Shown here: one piece after another, positions 17,785-25,797 of the stretch
Layout: every line of letters starts with the position of its first letter
Numbering within the stretch: the first letter of the stretch is position 1
Source: Pedobacter sp.
Lineage (GTDB): Bacteria; Bacteroidota; Bacteroidia; Sphingobacteriales; Sphingobacteriaceae
DNA: 64,000 bases
Assembly: GCA_025351765.1 (NCBI GenBank)
Contig: JANXVH010000172.1
Span: forward strand, 1-64,000
Direction of reading: 5' to 3'
Notes under the pieces: generated by a model
What the model was told of the DNA's origin: nothing
Database searches by the model: none
Seen by the model: only the letters and a program-made list of their open reading frames with translations
Made by a program: the position numbers and the translations under genes

Positions 17785-18105
17785 CTAATAGCTTACCTGG
17801 CCGGTATATACGATGGATTCCTTTCGGGCCAGGCTGAATAGCTCCCTGATCAGAACACCACCGGAAGCAATGATCGCTGATCCTCCCTGACTATTTCCTG
17901 CCTTCGATTCGGTTGCGGGTAATGAAATACTTTGTTCCTCCATAACTATCCGTTGTGGAGACTCAATCTCTGAAAACGTCAGTTCATTTACCCAACCCTG
18001 AGCATCAGGTTTATTTCCTGTGCGGAGGAAGTCAGCAAAAATAATGACCAGGTAATAAATTGCGTATATGCAAGCGATCCAAAGAAAAAAATGTAACCAG
18101 TTCAT
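17785..18105 (-). CDS. Small single-pass membrane protein of the transfer operon
   Basis: A 106-residue protein with one N-terminal membrane segment (FLWIACIYAIYYLVIIFADFL) and a polar tail that ends in a short hydrophobic block, GGVLIRELFSLARKES. It lies between the ParA partner gene (four-base overlap) and the first traE copy. It occupies the place of traC/traD in CTnDOT-type elements, but I cannot recognise the family from the sequence. Probably an accessory inner-membrane protein. Confidence 0.6.
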   Translation of the reverse strand: MNWLHFFLWIACIYAIYYLVIIFADFLRTGNKPDAQGWVNELTFSEIESPQRIVMEEQSISLPATESKAGNSQGGSAIIASGGVLIRELFSLARKESIVYTGQVSY

Positions 18106-18437
18106 AATTCCAATTGTTGAATATATTGTTTGATGATTATTTTAAGTTCCGGGTGCTGTTCAAATAGCCGCCGGACCGAATAGGCTACCAGCCTGGTGAC
18201 TTCCACGCCTGTTGCCATTTTAAAGTAGTGCAGCATTTGGGCCGTTTGTGCATCAAACCGGGCGTGCACCATACTTTTGTGACCCGAAATATCATAACCC
18301 CGGAGTAACTCGACGATTTCCAGCGCTTCAGCCTTGTTTTGCTTTTTCTTTACGGCGACCGGTTTCGGGGCCACCAGTGCCTCGGGCTGATTAATTTTTC
18401 CACGGATCTGATCCGCGAGGGATTTAATTTCATTCAT
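18102..18437 (-). CDS. ParA-associated protein (TraB/DUF3408-like)
   Basis: A 111-residue basic protein. The first half is Lys/Pro-rich linker; the second half, SMVHARFDAQTAQMLHYFKMATGVEVTRLVAYSVRRLFEQHPEL, looks like a ribbon-helix-helix or similar DNA-binding end, as in DUF3408 (TraB) proteins encoded just after the ParA gene in Bacteroidota elements. It begins at the last base of the parA-like gene. It may be the ParA partner in segregation or a relaxosome regulator. Confidence 0.65.
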   Translation of the reverse strand: MNEIKSLADQIRGKINQPEALVAPKPVAVKKKQNKAEALEIVELLRGYDISGHKSMVHARFDAQTAQMLHYFKMATGVEVTRLVAYSVRRLFEQHPELKIIIKQYIQQLEL

Positions 18438-19063
18438 TAGTTGTTTTTTAGGTATTGTTCGTAGATCTGTTTAAATACGGGCAAAATGACCGGGTAGACG
18501 GAAAGCGGGGTCATCATGGTATTGGTACGCTGGAAATCGATCCGATCAGGTAAGGATTGGGTCAGGCTGCCGAATTTGGCCAACTGCGCGTCGACATCGG
18601 CTTGGGTTTCGTATTTGACATTCGCCTTAATCCGGTTGGGAACATAAACGATATTGACCTGCGGGTTAATTTTTGTTAGTACGACTGAGAATAATATGGT
18701 GGATTCAAAACTAAATTCATCATATGCAAAGGGGCAAACGACCAGGTCAGCAGATTGAAATACGGGTATCAGTCCATCATCGTCCAGCTTACCCGGAAGA
18801 TCTATTAAAATGATGTCCTGAGAATTGCCTGTTAATACTTCCAACAGATCGGGGTAATCCTCCAGCGCGGCCGCGATGACCTCGTAAGGCTCCTCATTTT
18901 CAAGCAACTTGGCTTTTTCGAATTTCTGGGCGATGGATTGCTGGTAATCCATATCAATGACTGTGACTTTACTTTTTTTGGCCAGTGTGAGGTAGTTCGC
19001 CAGCAATAATGTAAGCGTGCTTTTCCCTGAGCCACCTTTTTGGTTCCCGATGATTATGATCAT
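18437..19063 (-). CDS. traA: ParA/MinD-family ATPase (TraA-type)
   Basis: A 208-residue protein with the deviant Walker A box GNQKGGSGKST (residues 6-16), the strand VTVIDMDYQQSIAQKFEK, and IILIDLPGKLDDDG plus DLVVCPFAYDEFSFEST. It is thus a small ParA lacking an N-terminal DNA-binding extension. In CTnDOT-type elements such a protein opens the tra operon and is called TraA; it may position the element or support transfer. It is followed by its DUF3408-like partner and preceded by the relaxase gene (17-base gap). Confidence 0.85.
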   Translation of the reverse strand: MIIIIGNQKGGSGKSTLTLLLANYLTLAKKSKVTVIDMDYQQSIAQKFEKAKLLENEEPYEVIAAALEDYPDLLEVLTGNSQDIILIDLPGKLDDDGLIPVFQSADLVVCPFAYDEFSFESTILFSVVLTKINPQVNIVYVPNRIKANVKYETQADVDAQLAKFGSLTQSLPDRIDFQRTNTMMTPLSVYPVILPVFKQIYEQYLKNN

Positions 19064-19080
19064 AAAATAGTTATTTAAGT

Positions 19081-20436
19081 TTACCTGCTGTTGGCACGCG
19101 CCTTTTTCTTTCGTCTCCGGTTACGACCATGAATGGCTTCATCATCGATATCTGCCGCTATCTGTATAGCTGCGATGGGTCTATTTATATTGATAATAGC
19201 GATTTCCGGCTCGGGCTTTAGCCCATAATATCGTTCCATTAATAAAGTGCCGGACCCGTCTAATAATAAGCTAACCGGTATATACTGGTCAGCCGCAGGA
19301 TCTGCAAGGTATAGTTCATCGTCATGACGCATTACCTCGAGGCCTTGGTGATGCAGGCCTTGCTTGAGGTCAGGATAATTATTCAGGGCAGCCGAAAGCA
19401 ATGTCCTGTAATATTCTCTGTTTGCCGTAAGTTCATAATTTTCAGGAACCGGAGGCAACAGCTTGGAAGGCATTTTTTGATCAACAACGCTCCTATCCTG
19501 CTGTATTGCCAGGAGTATTTTCATTGGCAATATGTCACTTCCTTTGTATATACCTTTTTGCGCATGATCTATGATTGAATAGCCGTAAGGTGGCTTGTCA
19601 TCCTTAAAGTGAAAAATGAGCGCTATGCCATGTTTGTCTTGCATGTAAGCAGCAAAATCCGATGTATACCCTTTCAAATTAATTATATCCCTGCCTGCTG
19701 AAACGGAATTCACGGGCATTAATTTGGTATCATGTTCGGCACCATGTTTATAAAAAATAGCTTTTAACTGGTTTATTCTATCTGTATCAGGCTGATTCTG
19801 ATGAATACGCTCATCGATCTGCATAAGTTTGACTTCATCCTGCAGGATGCCGGATTTGATAATTTGGAGATTTCCACCAGTTTCTTTTAATATATAACCA
19901 GCGCTTTCGAGGATCATTTTAAACTGGGCCCGGGTCTTAAACTGGTAGCCTAAGGCTTTTTGCACATCCAGGTTTATCCTTTGTTTTTCGTCTAATCCCA
20001 ACACCTTGTTGAGGTTTTGGATGGCTCGGATATTTTCAAAGCCGCTGCTGATCTTTTTGCCATCTTTTCCTATCCTCGTTGAAACCAGGTGCACATGATT
20101 ATTACCGGTGTCATTGTGATAAACGACCAGGTAAGGTTGGTCGGCATAGCCCATCTGACGGAGCCACCGGATAGCAACCTCCGTCAGGGATGCTTTATCA
20201 TAGGCTTTTCCTTTAGCCGAGATAACCGCATGAAACTGCGGTTTGGAAACCCTTTTATTTTGCGCAGAAACCATTTTAAGGTAATTCTTATAGTCCTCAG
20301 GCCTCAAAGATTCCAGCCCCTGCAACGGTCCGAATCCAGAGACCTTCATTAATTCACCGCGCAACCTTTCAATTTTATTAGTATTATAGCTTACACCGGC
20401 AAAGGAAGCTGAGGAGGATAGGATACGGACAACCAT
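19081..20436 (-). CDS. mobB: MOB-type relaxase (MobB, PF03432-like)
   Basis: A 451-residue relaxase. The N terminus, VVRILSSSASFAGVSYNTNKI, carries the expected motif I tyrosine, and the HUH motif NNHVHLVSTRIG (near residue 115) is intact, with the preceding YLVVYHNDTG strand. The C-terminal half is a linker and variable region; residues 330-450 end in a basic tail (RNRRRKKKARA). It should nick oriT and lead the strand into the recipient. It lies 635 bases from the accessory protein gene; the gap between is the best oriT candidate. Confidence 0.9.
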   Translation of the reverse strand: MVVRILSSSASFAGVSYNTNKIERLRGELMKVSGFGPLQGLESLRPEDYKNYLKMVSAQNKRVSKPQFHAVISAKGKAYDKASLTEVAIRWLRQMGYADQPYLVVYHNDTGNNHVHLVSTRIGKDGKKISSGFENIRAIQNLNKVLGLDEKQRINLDVQKALGYQFKTRAQFKMILESAGYILKETGGNLQIIKSGILQDEVKLMQIDERIHQNQPDTDRINQLKAIFYKHGAEHDTKLMPVNSVSAGRDIINLKGYTSDFAAYMQDKHGIALIFHFKDDKPPYGYSIIDHAQKGIYKGSDILPMKILLAIQQDRSVVDQKMPSKLLPPVPENYELTANREYYRTLLSAALNNYPDLKQGLHHQGLEVMRHDDELYLADPAADQYIPVSLLLDGSGTLLMERYYGLKPEPEIAIININRPIAAIQIAADIDDEAIHGRNRRRKKKARANSR

Positions 20437-21071
20437 ATATCGAGCACATTTGGACCGTGATAGAAATAAGCCTGATCGGTAATATCCAGATCAAAAGTAT
20501 CCTGCTCTATCGGGACAGGATACTATCGAACAGGTTACGAGATAACCAGCTATAAAATACCTGGCTATAAAATGATCTATGAACCGGATACAGAAGGTTA
20601 GATGAACTGGTTACTTTTTACCGAAGTATCAGGATAGTAATGAAATCCGGAACCGGTTAAAATTGTTAATGTATCGTGGTATTTCATATCCAGCTCCTGA
20701 TTATCCGGATATGAAGTATCAGAGTGATATGTATCCAGCTATTTCATCTCGTGATATTTAATGCACTAACCACATCCCTCATCAATATCCTCATATCCTT
20801 TTACCCACTTTAAAACACTTTTATCTTCGCATTGCTTGTCAAGTCCATACCGGACGATCATTTTGGCTTGTCCCTGTTCATATCCCCGCCGCCAGTCCCT
20901 CCATGAACTCCCGGGTAGATTGATCCTGGGCAGGAAGGGGTCCTGGCAGCCACTGTTATATCGGTTGAAAGTCAGGATAGGTACCTGAGCAGAAAATAGG
21001 CAGCAATGGTAATGGCGACCGACGGGCCGGTTAATGTAATGTAAATCATAAGCTTATTTTTTAAGGATCAA
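20437..21071. other. Repeat-rich gap between relaxase and accessory gene; oriT candidate
   Basis: No reading frame of interest was found. The gap has an inverted repeat with TTCATATCC (20683-20691) and GGATATGAA (20707-20715) and a 15-base loop, a pair of direct repeats GCTATAAAAT (20549-20558 and 20564-20573), and an ATAACCAG...CTGGCTAT arrangement (20542-20568) that reappears as a closer palindrome (21624-21643) upstream of the MobC-like gene. Many short ATCC/GGAT words recur through the first 330 bases. In related elements oriT lies next to relaxase and accessory genes, so this assignment is by position and repeats only. Confidence 0.45.
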
Positions 21072-21482
21072 TTATTTGCCCATATATCGAATGATCTTGC
21101 GTAAGGCCGCTTCCAGTATGGTTTGATTGTCGATATATTGGGAGAATAGCGTGTTAAAACGCTCTATCACCACCGGCGTCAAAGCAGATTTGAGTTGCAG
21201 TATATTAGCGTAGTGCGCCAGCTGGTTGATATTGTTACCAGCCCGCCCAAGTTCAGTACCTATACCATCCAGCAGCCGGATCAGTTCCCTGGCATTAATG
21301 ATCGTCAGGGGGGCATTTTGCAAAAGCCTTGTCCTGACCAGATCCGTTTTACTGATCCCTAACTGTTTTTCCAGTTCCAGGATGACCAGGTATTCATCTT
21401 CGCTAAAACGTGCGTCGATCTTCCTGATTCGCTTACCTGTTTCCAATTTCGGTCTGCCGGTTGATTTGCGATTTTCTGGCAT
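21072..21482 (-). CDS. mobA: MobC-like relaxosome accessory protein (MobA of Bacteroidota elements)
   Basis: A 136-residue protein: basic start (GRPKLETGKRIRKIDARF), a ribbon-helix-helix-like segment DEYLVILELEKQLGISKTDLVR, and the family signature GRAGNNINQLAHYAN of PF05713 mobilization proteins. The start at 21482 places this basic start at the N terminus; a longer frame from 21668 adds a Cys-rich leader unlike the family. The protein would bind oriT and help the relaxase nick. The upstream region has a near-perfect palindrome (21624-21643) that could be its binding site. Confidence 0.8.
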   Translation of the reverse strand: MPENRKSTGRPKLETGKRIRKIDARFSEDEYLVILELEKQLGISKTDLVRTRLLQNAPLTIINARELIRLLDGIGTELGRAGNNINQLAHYANILQLKSALTPVVIERFNTLFSQYIDNQTILEAALRKIIRYMGK

Positions 21483-21623
21483 AGAGATAACGAGTTGCGA
21501 GTTATTGATATCCTTGATCAGTTGAGGCACGAAACGGGCAAGGCAAGATTCCGTTGGCTGAGAAAACCGCTGAAGGCGTTTTTGTCGGACAAAAGGACAT
21601 CTTGCCGCAATAAAAACTAAAAT

Positions 21624-21643
21624 ATAACCAGCTACCTGGTTAT
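21624..21643. promoter_or_regulatory. ATAACCAG/CTGGTTAT palindrome, candidate relaxosome or operator site
   Basis: Eight-base perfect arms around a four-base centre (CTAC), 140 bases upstream of the MobC-like start. A looser copy of the same arms occurs at 20542-20568 beside the relaxase gene, so the motif brackets the accessory gene on both sides. A site for the RHH-type accessory protein is the simplest reading. Confidence 0.45.
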
Positions 21644-21670
21644 AAAACAGCCAGTTCAAACCCGTCAATA

Positions 21671-22591
21671 CTATCTGAAAAAAGAACGTTCACTGGATCG
21701 CGTGGAAACGGCGATCAGGTAGTCATTATAATCGTTATATCCCTTATATATTTCCGACCGGTCGACTGCGAGCGGTAGGCTGCGGATAAATTCCGCGGCT
21801 GCATCCTGCCCTGTCTTATCATGGTCAAAATAAATAGAAACGTCCTTAAAGGCGGCTGCGTTTTTAATCGCTGCCTGCAATAAAACAGTTGTGTTCATTA
21901 CCAGGACCGTATCGTTTATTAAGGGATTATCAGTTTTCCAACTCAAATAATTAAAATAGCCTTCAAAAACATGCAGCTGGTCATTGTCCCCCGGAATGAG
22001 AGAAATAGCTTTATGCCCGAGGCAGCCCTTAAAATATTTATTCCTGACTTCCCATCCGCCCAATTCATTTTGCCATCCGGCCGCAAAAAAATACTTTCTG
22101 GTCTTTTTTTCGTCTTCCACAAAATAGTAGACCTCTTTTAGTCGCCCATCTGCGGCTTTAAAAATGCCGCGGCTTTGCAGGTATCGGCTGATTGCAGGAT
22201 TATTACCTAACTCCTTTACGGATTCGACCCTGTAATGAGGAACCTTTAAAGCGTGCCTGCGTGTATTTATCCTGTTTAAATCCGGGCTAACACGAAGTAT
22301 GGGCAGATTACAGGTGGATTTAATCTTACCAATGACATCACTGAACGTTGATCCCCCCCAGTAAAGCAGGCCAAAATCAATGACATTTCCACCTTTACCC
22401 AAGCCGTGATCATACCAAACACCAAGTTCGTCGTTTACCGCGAATGAAGGTTTGGTATCCGAATCGCGCAACATGCTCAGGTAAATATCTTCTTTTCCCG
22501 ATCTGCGTAATGGGTGAAAACCGAGCCTGGCCAACAGATCCACAATAGAGACCTGCTCTTTCAGGCCTTTCACATCTAAGAGATTATCCAT
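21671..22591 (-). CDS. DNA primase-like protein with degenerate CHC2 finger and Toprim domain
   Basis: A 306-residue protein. The first 95 residues have the DnaG zinc-finger domain layout (VSIVDLLARLGFHPLRRSGKEDIYLSMLRD, KPSFAVNDELGVWYDHGLGKGGNVIDFGLLY) but the metal-binding Cys and His residues are missing; the segment from residue 200 on is a Toprim domain with LHVFEGYFNYLSW (acidic residue) and VSIYFDHDKTGQDAA (DxD). Such primase-like proteins occur in Bacteroidota mobile elements. The ATG at 22591 is preferred over an in-frame TTG two codons upstream. It may prime the transferred strand or vegetative replication, but the loss of the zinc ligands leaves this open. Confidence 0.8.
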   Translation of the reverse strand: MDNLLDVKGLKEQVSIVDLLARLGFHPLRRSGKEDIYLSMLRDSDTKPSFAVNDELGVWYDHGLGKGGNVIDFGLLYWGGSTFSDVIGKIKSTCNLPILRVSPDLNRINTRRHALKVPHYRVESVKELGNNPAISRYLQSRGIFKAADGRLKEVYYFVEDEKKTRKYFFAAGWQNELGGWEVRNKYFKGCLGHKAISLIPGDNDQLHVFEGYFNYLSWKTDNPLINDTVLVMNTTVLLQAAIKNAAAFKDVSIYFDHDKTGQDAAAEFIRSLPLAVDRSEIYKGYNDYNDYLIAVSTRSSERSFFR

Positions 22592-22685
22592 AATCAAATT
22601 TTAAATGTTAAATATTTTCTTTCAGTCCGCTGAAACAGCGACCTCTTTTTTATAATTATTATTTTATATAGTATTGGCCGAAAAG

Positions 22686-22907
22686 TCCGACATCGGAAAG
22701 GGAAATCCCCCTGTACGGAGCATCAACCATGTCCGAAATAGCCGACATTGAATTGCTGAAGTCAAAACACCAGACATTGGAATCAATCAGTTCGACATCG
22801 GGGCCAAAAAATCCGACATCCAGGTCAATTAGATAGACATCAAAATCAAAAAGCCCGACATCCGCTCCGAACTATCCGACATCATTTCCGAACTACCTGA
22901 CATCAAT
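22686..22907. repeat. Iteron-like array of 21-bp repeats, candidate replication origin
   Basis: The core GACATC (GACATT in two copies), mostly preceded by CC, occurs at 22689, 22744, 22773, 22794, 22815, 22836, 22857, 22878 and 22899. The last seven copies have an exact 21-base period, two turns of the helix, as in iterons of theta-replicating plasmids. The array ends inside the 3' end of the replication-initiator-like gene. The flank is A+T-rich (22653-22670). The period is also a multiple of three, so a decayed heptad-repeat protein (a short S/P-D-I-type repeat in the plus frame) is an alternative, weakened by a stop codon and frame changes within the array. Confidence 0.65.
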
Positions 22908-23969
22908 CAGGGGTTTAAGAAAACTGCCTGTTCGTATCAGACTGAGGGCCTGAGTCTGATTGAGGTTAATTTGAAAGGCTATATAATAGGCATGAACCAA
23001 AACCTGCGATTTCGAATTCAGGTCACTGCTCATGTCCGCTAACCAAAATTGAAAGGGATCATCATCTATAATTACACAGGCTGATTTGCGACTATCGAAT
23101 ACGGTTTTTAACCCGGATAATAACCGGTAATAAAAAGAATGTTCCATTTGGAGTTTATATCTGGAATGATCAGGTTTAAATTCGAGCCGGACCATATAAT
23201 TAGTATTGAACCTATCCTGGATAAATTGAAATTCGAATAAGAATTTTCCGGTCTCCCTGATATAGGCAAGCATCCTGGTGAGGTTTTGCTTTTTATGAGA
23301 GGGCTTGCTGTCCAGGATATCGGCTATCCTGCATAACCTGTCCAGGGGAACTAGGGTTTCGTTATCCGCACCTGTAGAAAGCAGGATATGTTTCAGTTTG
23401 GAGAGATAAATGAGTAATTGTTTGCGGCTGTCGCCCCCCCTGCCTTTTCCAACCAGCCGGTAACTCGATGTATCTATGGTGTAGTACCTGCTTAGGAAGC
23501 CATGAAGTAAATCATCAGAAAGCCGGACATCATAGATCTTCTGCTCTTTACTGCTCCTATTAAAATTGAGTTTCAGGTCTTTCAGGATCGAGAAGCTCTG
23601 CATCTGTATCATGCCTCCTTCCGCCCTGACCTCATAAGCTGATGAAAAGATAATGTTTCGTTCCATCATGGTATACAAGGCATAATCAAATACCGTCTTG
23701 AATTCATACCCTGCGATCATCGGCGGCAAGGACTTCCCGTTAAGAAAATCCGGGTAGATGACCGCGAGGTCCTGGCGTATCCTCCCTGTTTCCAGGCAAA
23801 ATTGCTGCAGGGTAAAACGGGTATAACCAAAAAGATCGGTCTTCAGTTGCCTGGTGATAAAAATTATAAAATCCTGAACGATTCCTGCCTGGCCACCAAA
23901 TGAACGTTTAATGTCTTTCATGTTATCGGCGACTGCCCTGTCAATTCGGCTAATGATCTTTGGATCCAT
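22893..23969 (-). CDS. Candidate replication initiator (RepB-like)
   Basis: A 358-residue protein I cannot place with certainty. It has an N-terminal region with helices (AVADNMKDIKRSF, TRFTLQQFCLETGRIRQDLA) that could be a winged helix, a middle LIYLSKLKHILLSTGADNETLVPLDRLCRIADILDSKPSHKKQNLTRMLAYIRETG-type segment resembling a second winged-helix domain, and a C-terminal domain (FQLADMSSDLNSKSQVLVHAY-type). Two winged-helix domains plus the adjacent 21-bp repeats are typical of plasmid initiators of the RepB/Rep_3 kind. The gene ends within the array and follows a terminator-like hairpin. Confidence 0.5.
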   Translation of the reverse strand: MDPKIISRIDRAVADNMKDIKRSFGGQAGIVQDFIIFITRQLKTDLFGYTRFTLQQFCLETGRIRQDLAVIYPDFLNGKSLPPMIAGYEFKTVFDYALYTMMERNIIFSSAYEVRAEGGMIQMQSFSILKDLKLNFNRSSKEQKIYDVRLSDDLLHGFLSRYYTIDTSSYRLVGKGRGGDSRKQLLIYLSKLKHILLSTGADNETLVPLDRLCRIADILDSKPSHKKQNLTRMLAYIRETGKFLFEFQFIQDRFNTNYMVRLEFKPDHSRYKLQMEHSFYYRLLSGLKTVFDSRKSACVIIDDDPFQFWLADMSSDLNSKSQVLVHAYYIAFQINLNQTQALSLIRTGSFLKPLIDVR

Positions 23970-23979
23970 AAAATTGGGT

Positions 23980-24174
23980 TTACAAAAAAGGGGGCGTAAG
24001 CCCCCTTTGGTTATTGACCATGATAGTCGTTCTATTTAAAATTAATTCATCGGGCGTACTCACGTCAGTTTCTACAAACCGGGTCCTATCCTGCCTTTGT
24101 GCTTTCAGTTGTTGATACCATCTCACCTTCACAAAATTTCCTGCTGCTAACAGGATAATGCTTCTGCCCACCAT
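23980..24174 (-). CDS. Possible small leader protein
   Basis: A 64-residue frame, MVGRSIILLAAGNFVKVRWYQQLKAQ at its start, no family recognised. Its last codons encode the terminator hairpin. The start used here is an ATG; a TTG six codons further upstream is also in frame. It may be a leader peptide or not translated at all. Confidence 0.3.
   Translation of the reverse strand: MVGRSIILLAAGNFVKVRWYQQLKAQRQDRTRFVETDVSTPDELILNRTTIMVNNQRGLTPPFL
23984..24006 (-). terminator. Strong intrinsic terminator just upstream of the initiator-like gene
   Basis: On the minus strand GGGGGC-TTAC-GCCCCC is followed by six T residues. It lies only 15 bases before the start codon at 23969, inside the end of the small frame at 23980-24174. 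Transcripts from further upstream would stop here, so the initiator-like gene needs read-through or a regulated anti-terminator structure. Confidence 0.8.
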
Positions 24175-24393
24175 GTCAAAGATCGAAGACAATAGTTTCC
24201 CATCCCGCTTAAAAAGCAGGTCCAGGATTATCCGGATAGTGAAATCCGGGTGGTATTAATAAGTTGAGAATCTTGGCACCTCTGTCGCCCGCCGAAGCTG
24301 GCAATGGTGTCCTATTGATGAAATCCGTTCACTTAATACCCTAACTATCATCAGGTTGTTAAGCAAAGATTGAAAAGAGAAAAACAGGTATTT

Positions 24394-24415
24394 GACAACA
24401 ACATGGGATGTTGTC
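24394..24415. promoter_or_regulatory. GACAACA/TGTTGTC inverted repeat downstream of the RteC-like gene
   Basis: Seven-base arms around eight bases, 12 bases from the stop codon of the RteC-like gene. There is no T-run on the minus strand, so it is not a clear terminator; it could be an operator for transcription toward the small frame at 24174. The remaining gap (24193-24393) holds no supported gene. Confidence 0.3.
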
Positions 24416-24426
24416 ATAAATAAATA

Positions 24427-25254
24427 TCAGCCTCCTGACATTTTTTTCAGCAGTGCTTCCTTCATAAGGTCTATAAACTTCGTTGCACTGATCCGTTTCC
24501 GCCTGATTATTTCGTCGAACCTGCGGTGTGGGAGGCCTATCCTGATATTTAACTGCTGTTCAAGCCAGCGTACTACCCTGCTTAATGATATATTTCCATT
24601 ATTGAGTTGTCCGGTTAAGTAGATTCCAAAAGCAAGCTCTACCAGGTTAATGGAATCGCCGGTCCATGTTATCGGGTCATCCTGATTAGCTGGAGCTTCA
24701 GGTTTATCCTGTGGTACTAAAATGTCGGCCCGGGTTTGCAATTCAATTCTAAGATTTTCATAAGCAATAAATTTGGAAAAAAGATATGATGTGCTGGTGC
24801 CCGACTCAGGCACCAGTTCAGGAACAGCCGGGATGAGGTGACTTTGAATATTTGAACCCATTAAAAAATACAGTTGATCAAGCTCAGTTGCATTCAAACG
24901 GTAATACTGATAACAGAACTGGTTACGGTTAAAAAACACATCGATAAACTTCAATTCATCGGCATAATAGGATTTGATTCCTATAGAATCTAAAAACTGT
25001 ACGGCCTTTTCGAGGTTATACAATTCACTGTAGAAAATAAGCATGGCATAGAATTTCGGCCTGATGCTTTTATAGTATTCAATTTCCAGTTGCTCATCAT
25101 CGAAAGATGTCCCTTCATACAAATCCACAAGTTTTTTTATTGTGCTCCTGATTTCTGCAATGATCATGGCATTTCGCTTTAAACTATCAACCTCTTTAAC
25201 CTGGCTGATACGCTGTAACAATGGTTCGAACAAGTCAATTTTTGAGTTTTTCAT
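24427..25254 (-). CDS. rteC: RteC-family regulator of element excision/transfer
   Basis: A 275-residue protein with the RteC pattern: PKFYAMLIFYSELYNLEKAV, FFNRNQFCYQYYRLN, and the C-terminal ITWTGDSINLVELAFGIYLTGQLNNGNISLSRVVRWLEQQLNIRIG, where the 'T-G-x-x-x-x-L-x-E-L-x-x-x-L' and winged-helix portion is that of RteC. In CTnDOT, RteC binds upstream of the excision genes and switches them on. It should control transfer here in a similar way, although no tetQ-rteA-rteB partners are in the window. The upstream region contains a nested hairpin (25403-25438). Confidence 0.82.
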   Translation of the reverse strand: MKNSKIDLFEPLLQRISQVKEVDSLKRNAMIIAEIRSTIKKLVDLYEGTSFDDEQLEIEYYKSIRPKFYAMLIFYSELYNLEKAVQFLDSIGIKSYYADELKFIDVFFNRNQFCYQYYRLNATELDQLYFLMGSNIQSHLIPAVPELVPESGTSTSYLFSKFIAYENLRIELQTRADILVPQDKPEAPANQDDPITWTGDSINLVELAFGIYLTGQLNNGNISLSRVVRWLEQQLNIRIGLPHRRFDEIIRRKRISATKFIDLMKEALLKKMSGG

Positions 25255-25402
25255 ATACTTTTTTTGACACGAAAGGACAAATAATTCCGAGGCAGAAATA
25301 GTCGTTATTGGGTAATATACCCTTTACTACCCTTTGAAGTTATTACGCCCAAAATGAAATATGAAACGGCCTCTTCACTTAATTTAGGGGCTACAAAATC
25401 AC

Positions 25403-25438
25403 AAAAAGCCAAAAGGTGGCTACCTTTCAGCTTTTTTT
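25403..25438 (+). terminator. Nested hairpin with T-run in the RteC/small-protein gap
   Basis: AAAAAGC and GCTTTTT enclose AAAGGT-GGCT-ACCTTT; the plus strand ends in a seven-T tract. The gap between the RteC-like gene and the small plus-strand gene (25255-25578) has no other structure. It could end an unseen plus-strand transcript or attenuate the one leading to the small gene at 25579. Confidence 0.5.
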
Positions 25439-25578
25439 ATCAGCTAAAAAAACCGTGATTTTTTTAGGTTGTGCTACTTGTTTGTTATTTGTAAATCGTC
25501 TACATTTATCATGTAAGCCTTTTGCGACCAACCTGGGTCAGATTATTTTTCAATGCTTAAAAGCACAAAATTCAAATT

Positions 25579-25797
25579 ATGGAAGAGCAAATATTTATGG
25601 AAAAACAGTTCGGTGATTTACCGCTTACTGAAAACTTTTGCCTTAGAAGCAAATTAATGGGGTATAAAACCTTGCAGGATATCGTAAAAGATCCCGTCAA
25701 GGTTTTAATAGGAAAGGAAGATTTCAGTTATAACTGGCTTGGAGAGCTCGTTAGATTATTGAATGAGAACCAATTATTGCACAGACTGCAAAGATGA
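25579..25797 (+). CDS. Small helix-hairpin-helix protein, RpoA C-terminal-domain-like
   Basis: A 72-residue protein with the pattern LPLTENFCLRSKLMGYKTLQDIVKDP...SYNWLGELVRLLNEN. This resembles the helix-hairpin-helix alpha-CTD of RNA polymerase ('L-S-x-R-x-x-N-x-L-x-x-x-G-I-x-T-x-x-D-L'), so it could bind DNA or polymerase. It stands alone on the plus strand and overlaps tail-to-tail with the 25751-26992 gene by 47 bases. Such stand-alone proteins are common beside RteC-type genes of Bacteroidota elements. The role is unknown. Confidence 0.7.
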   Translation: MEEQIFMEKQFGDLPLTENFCLRSKLMGYKTLQDIVKDPVKVLIGKEDFSYNWLGELVRLLNENQLLHRLQR

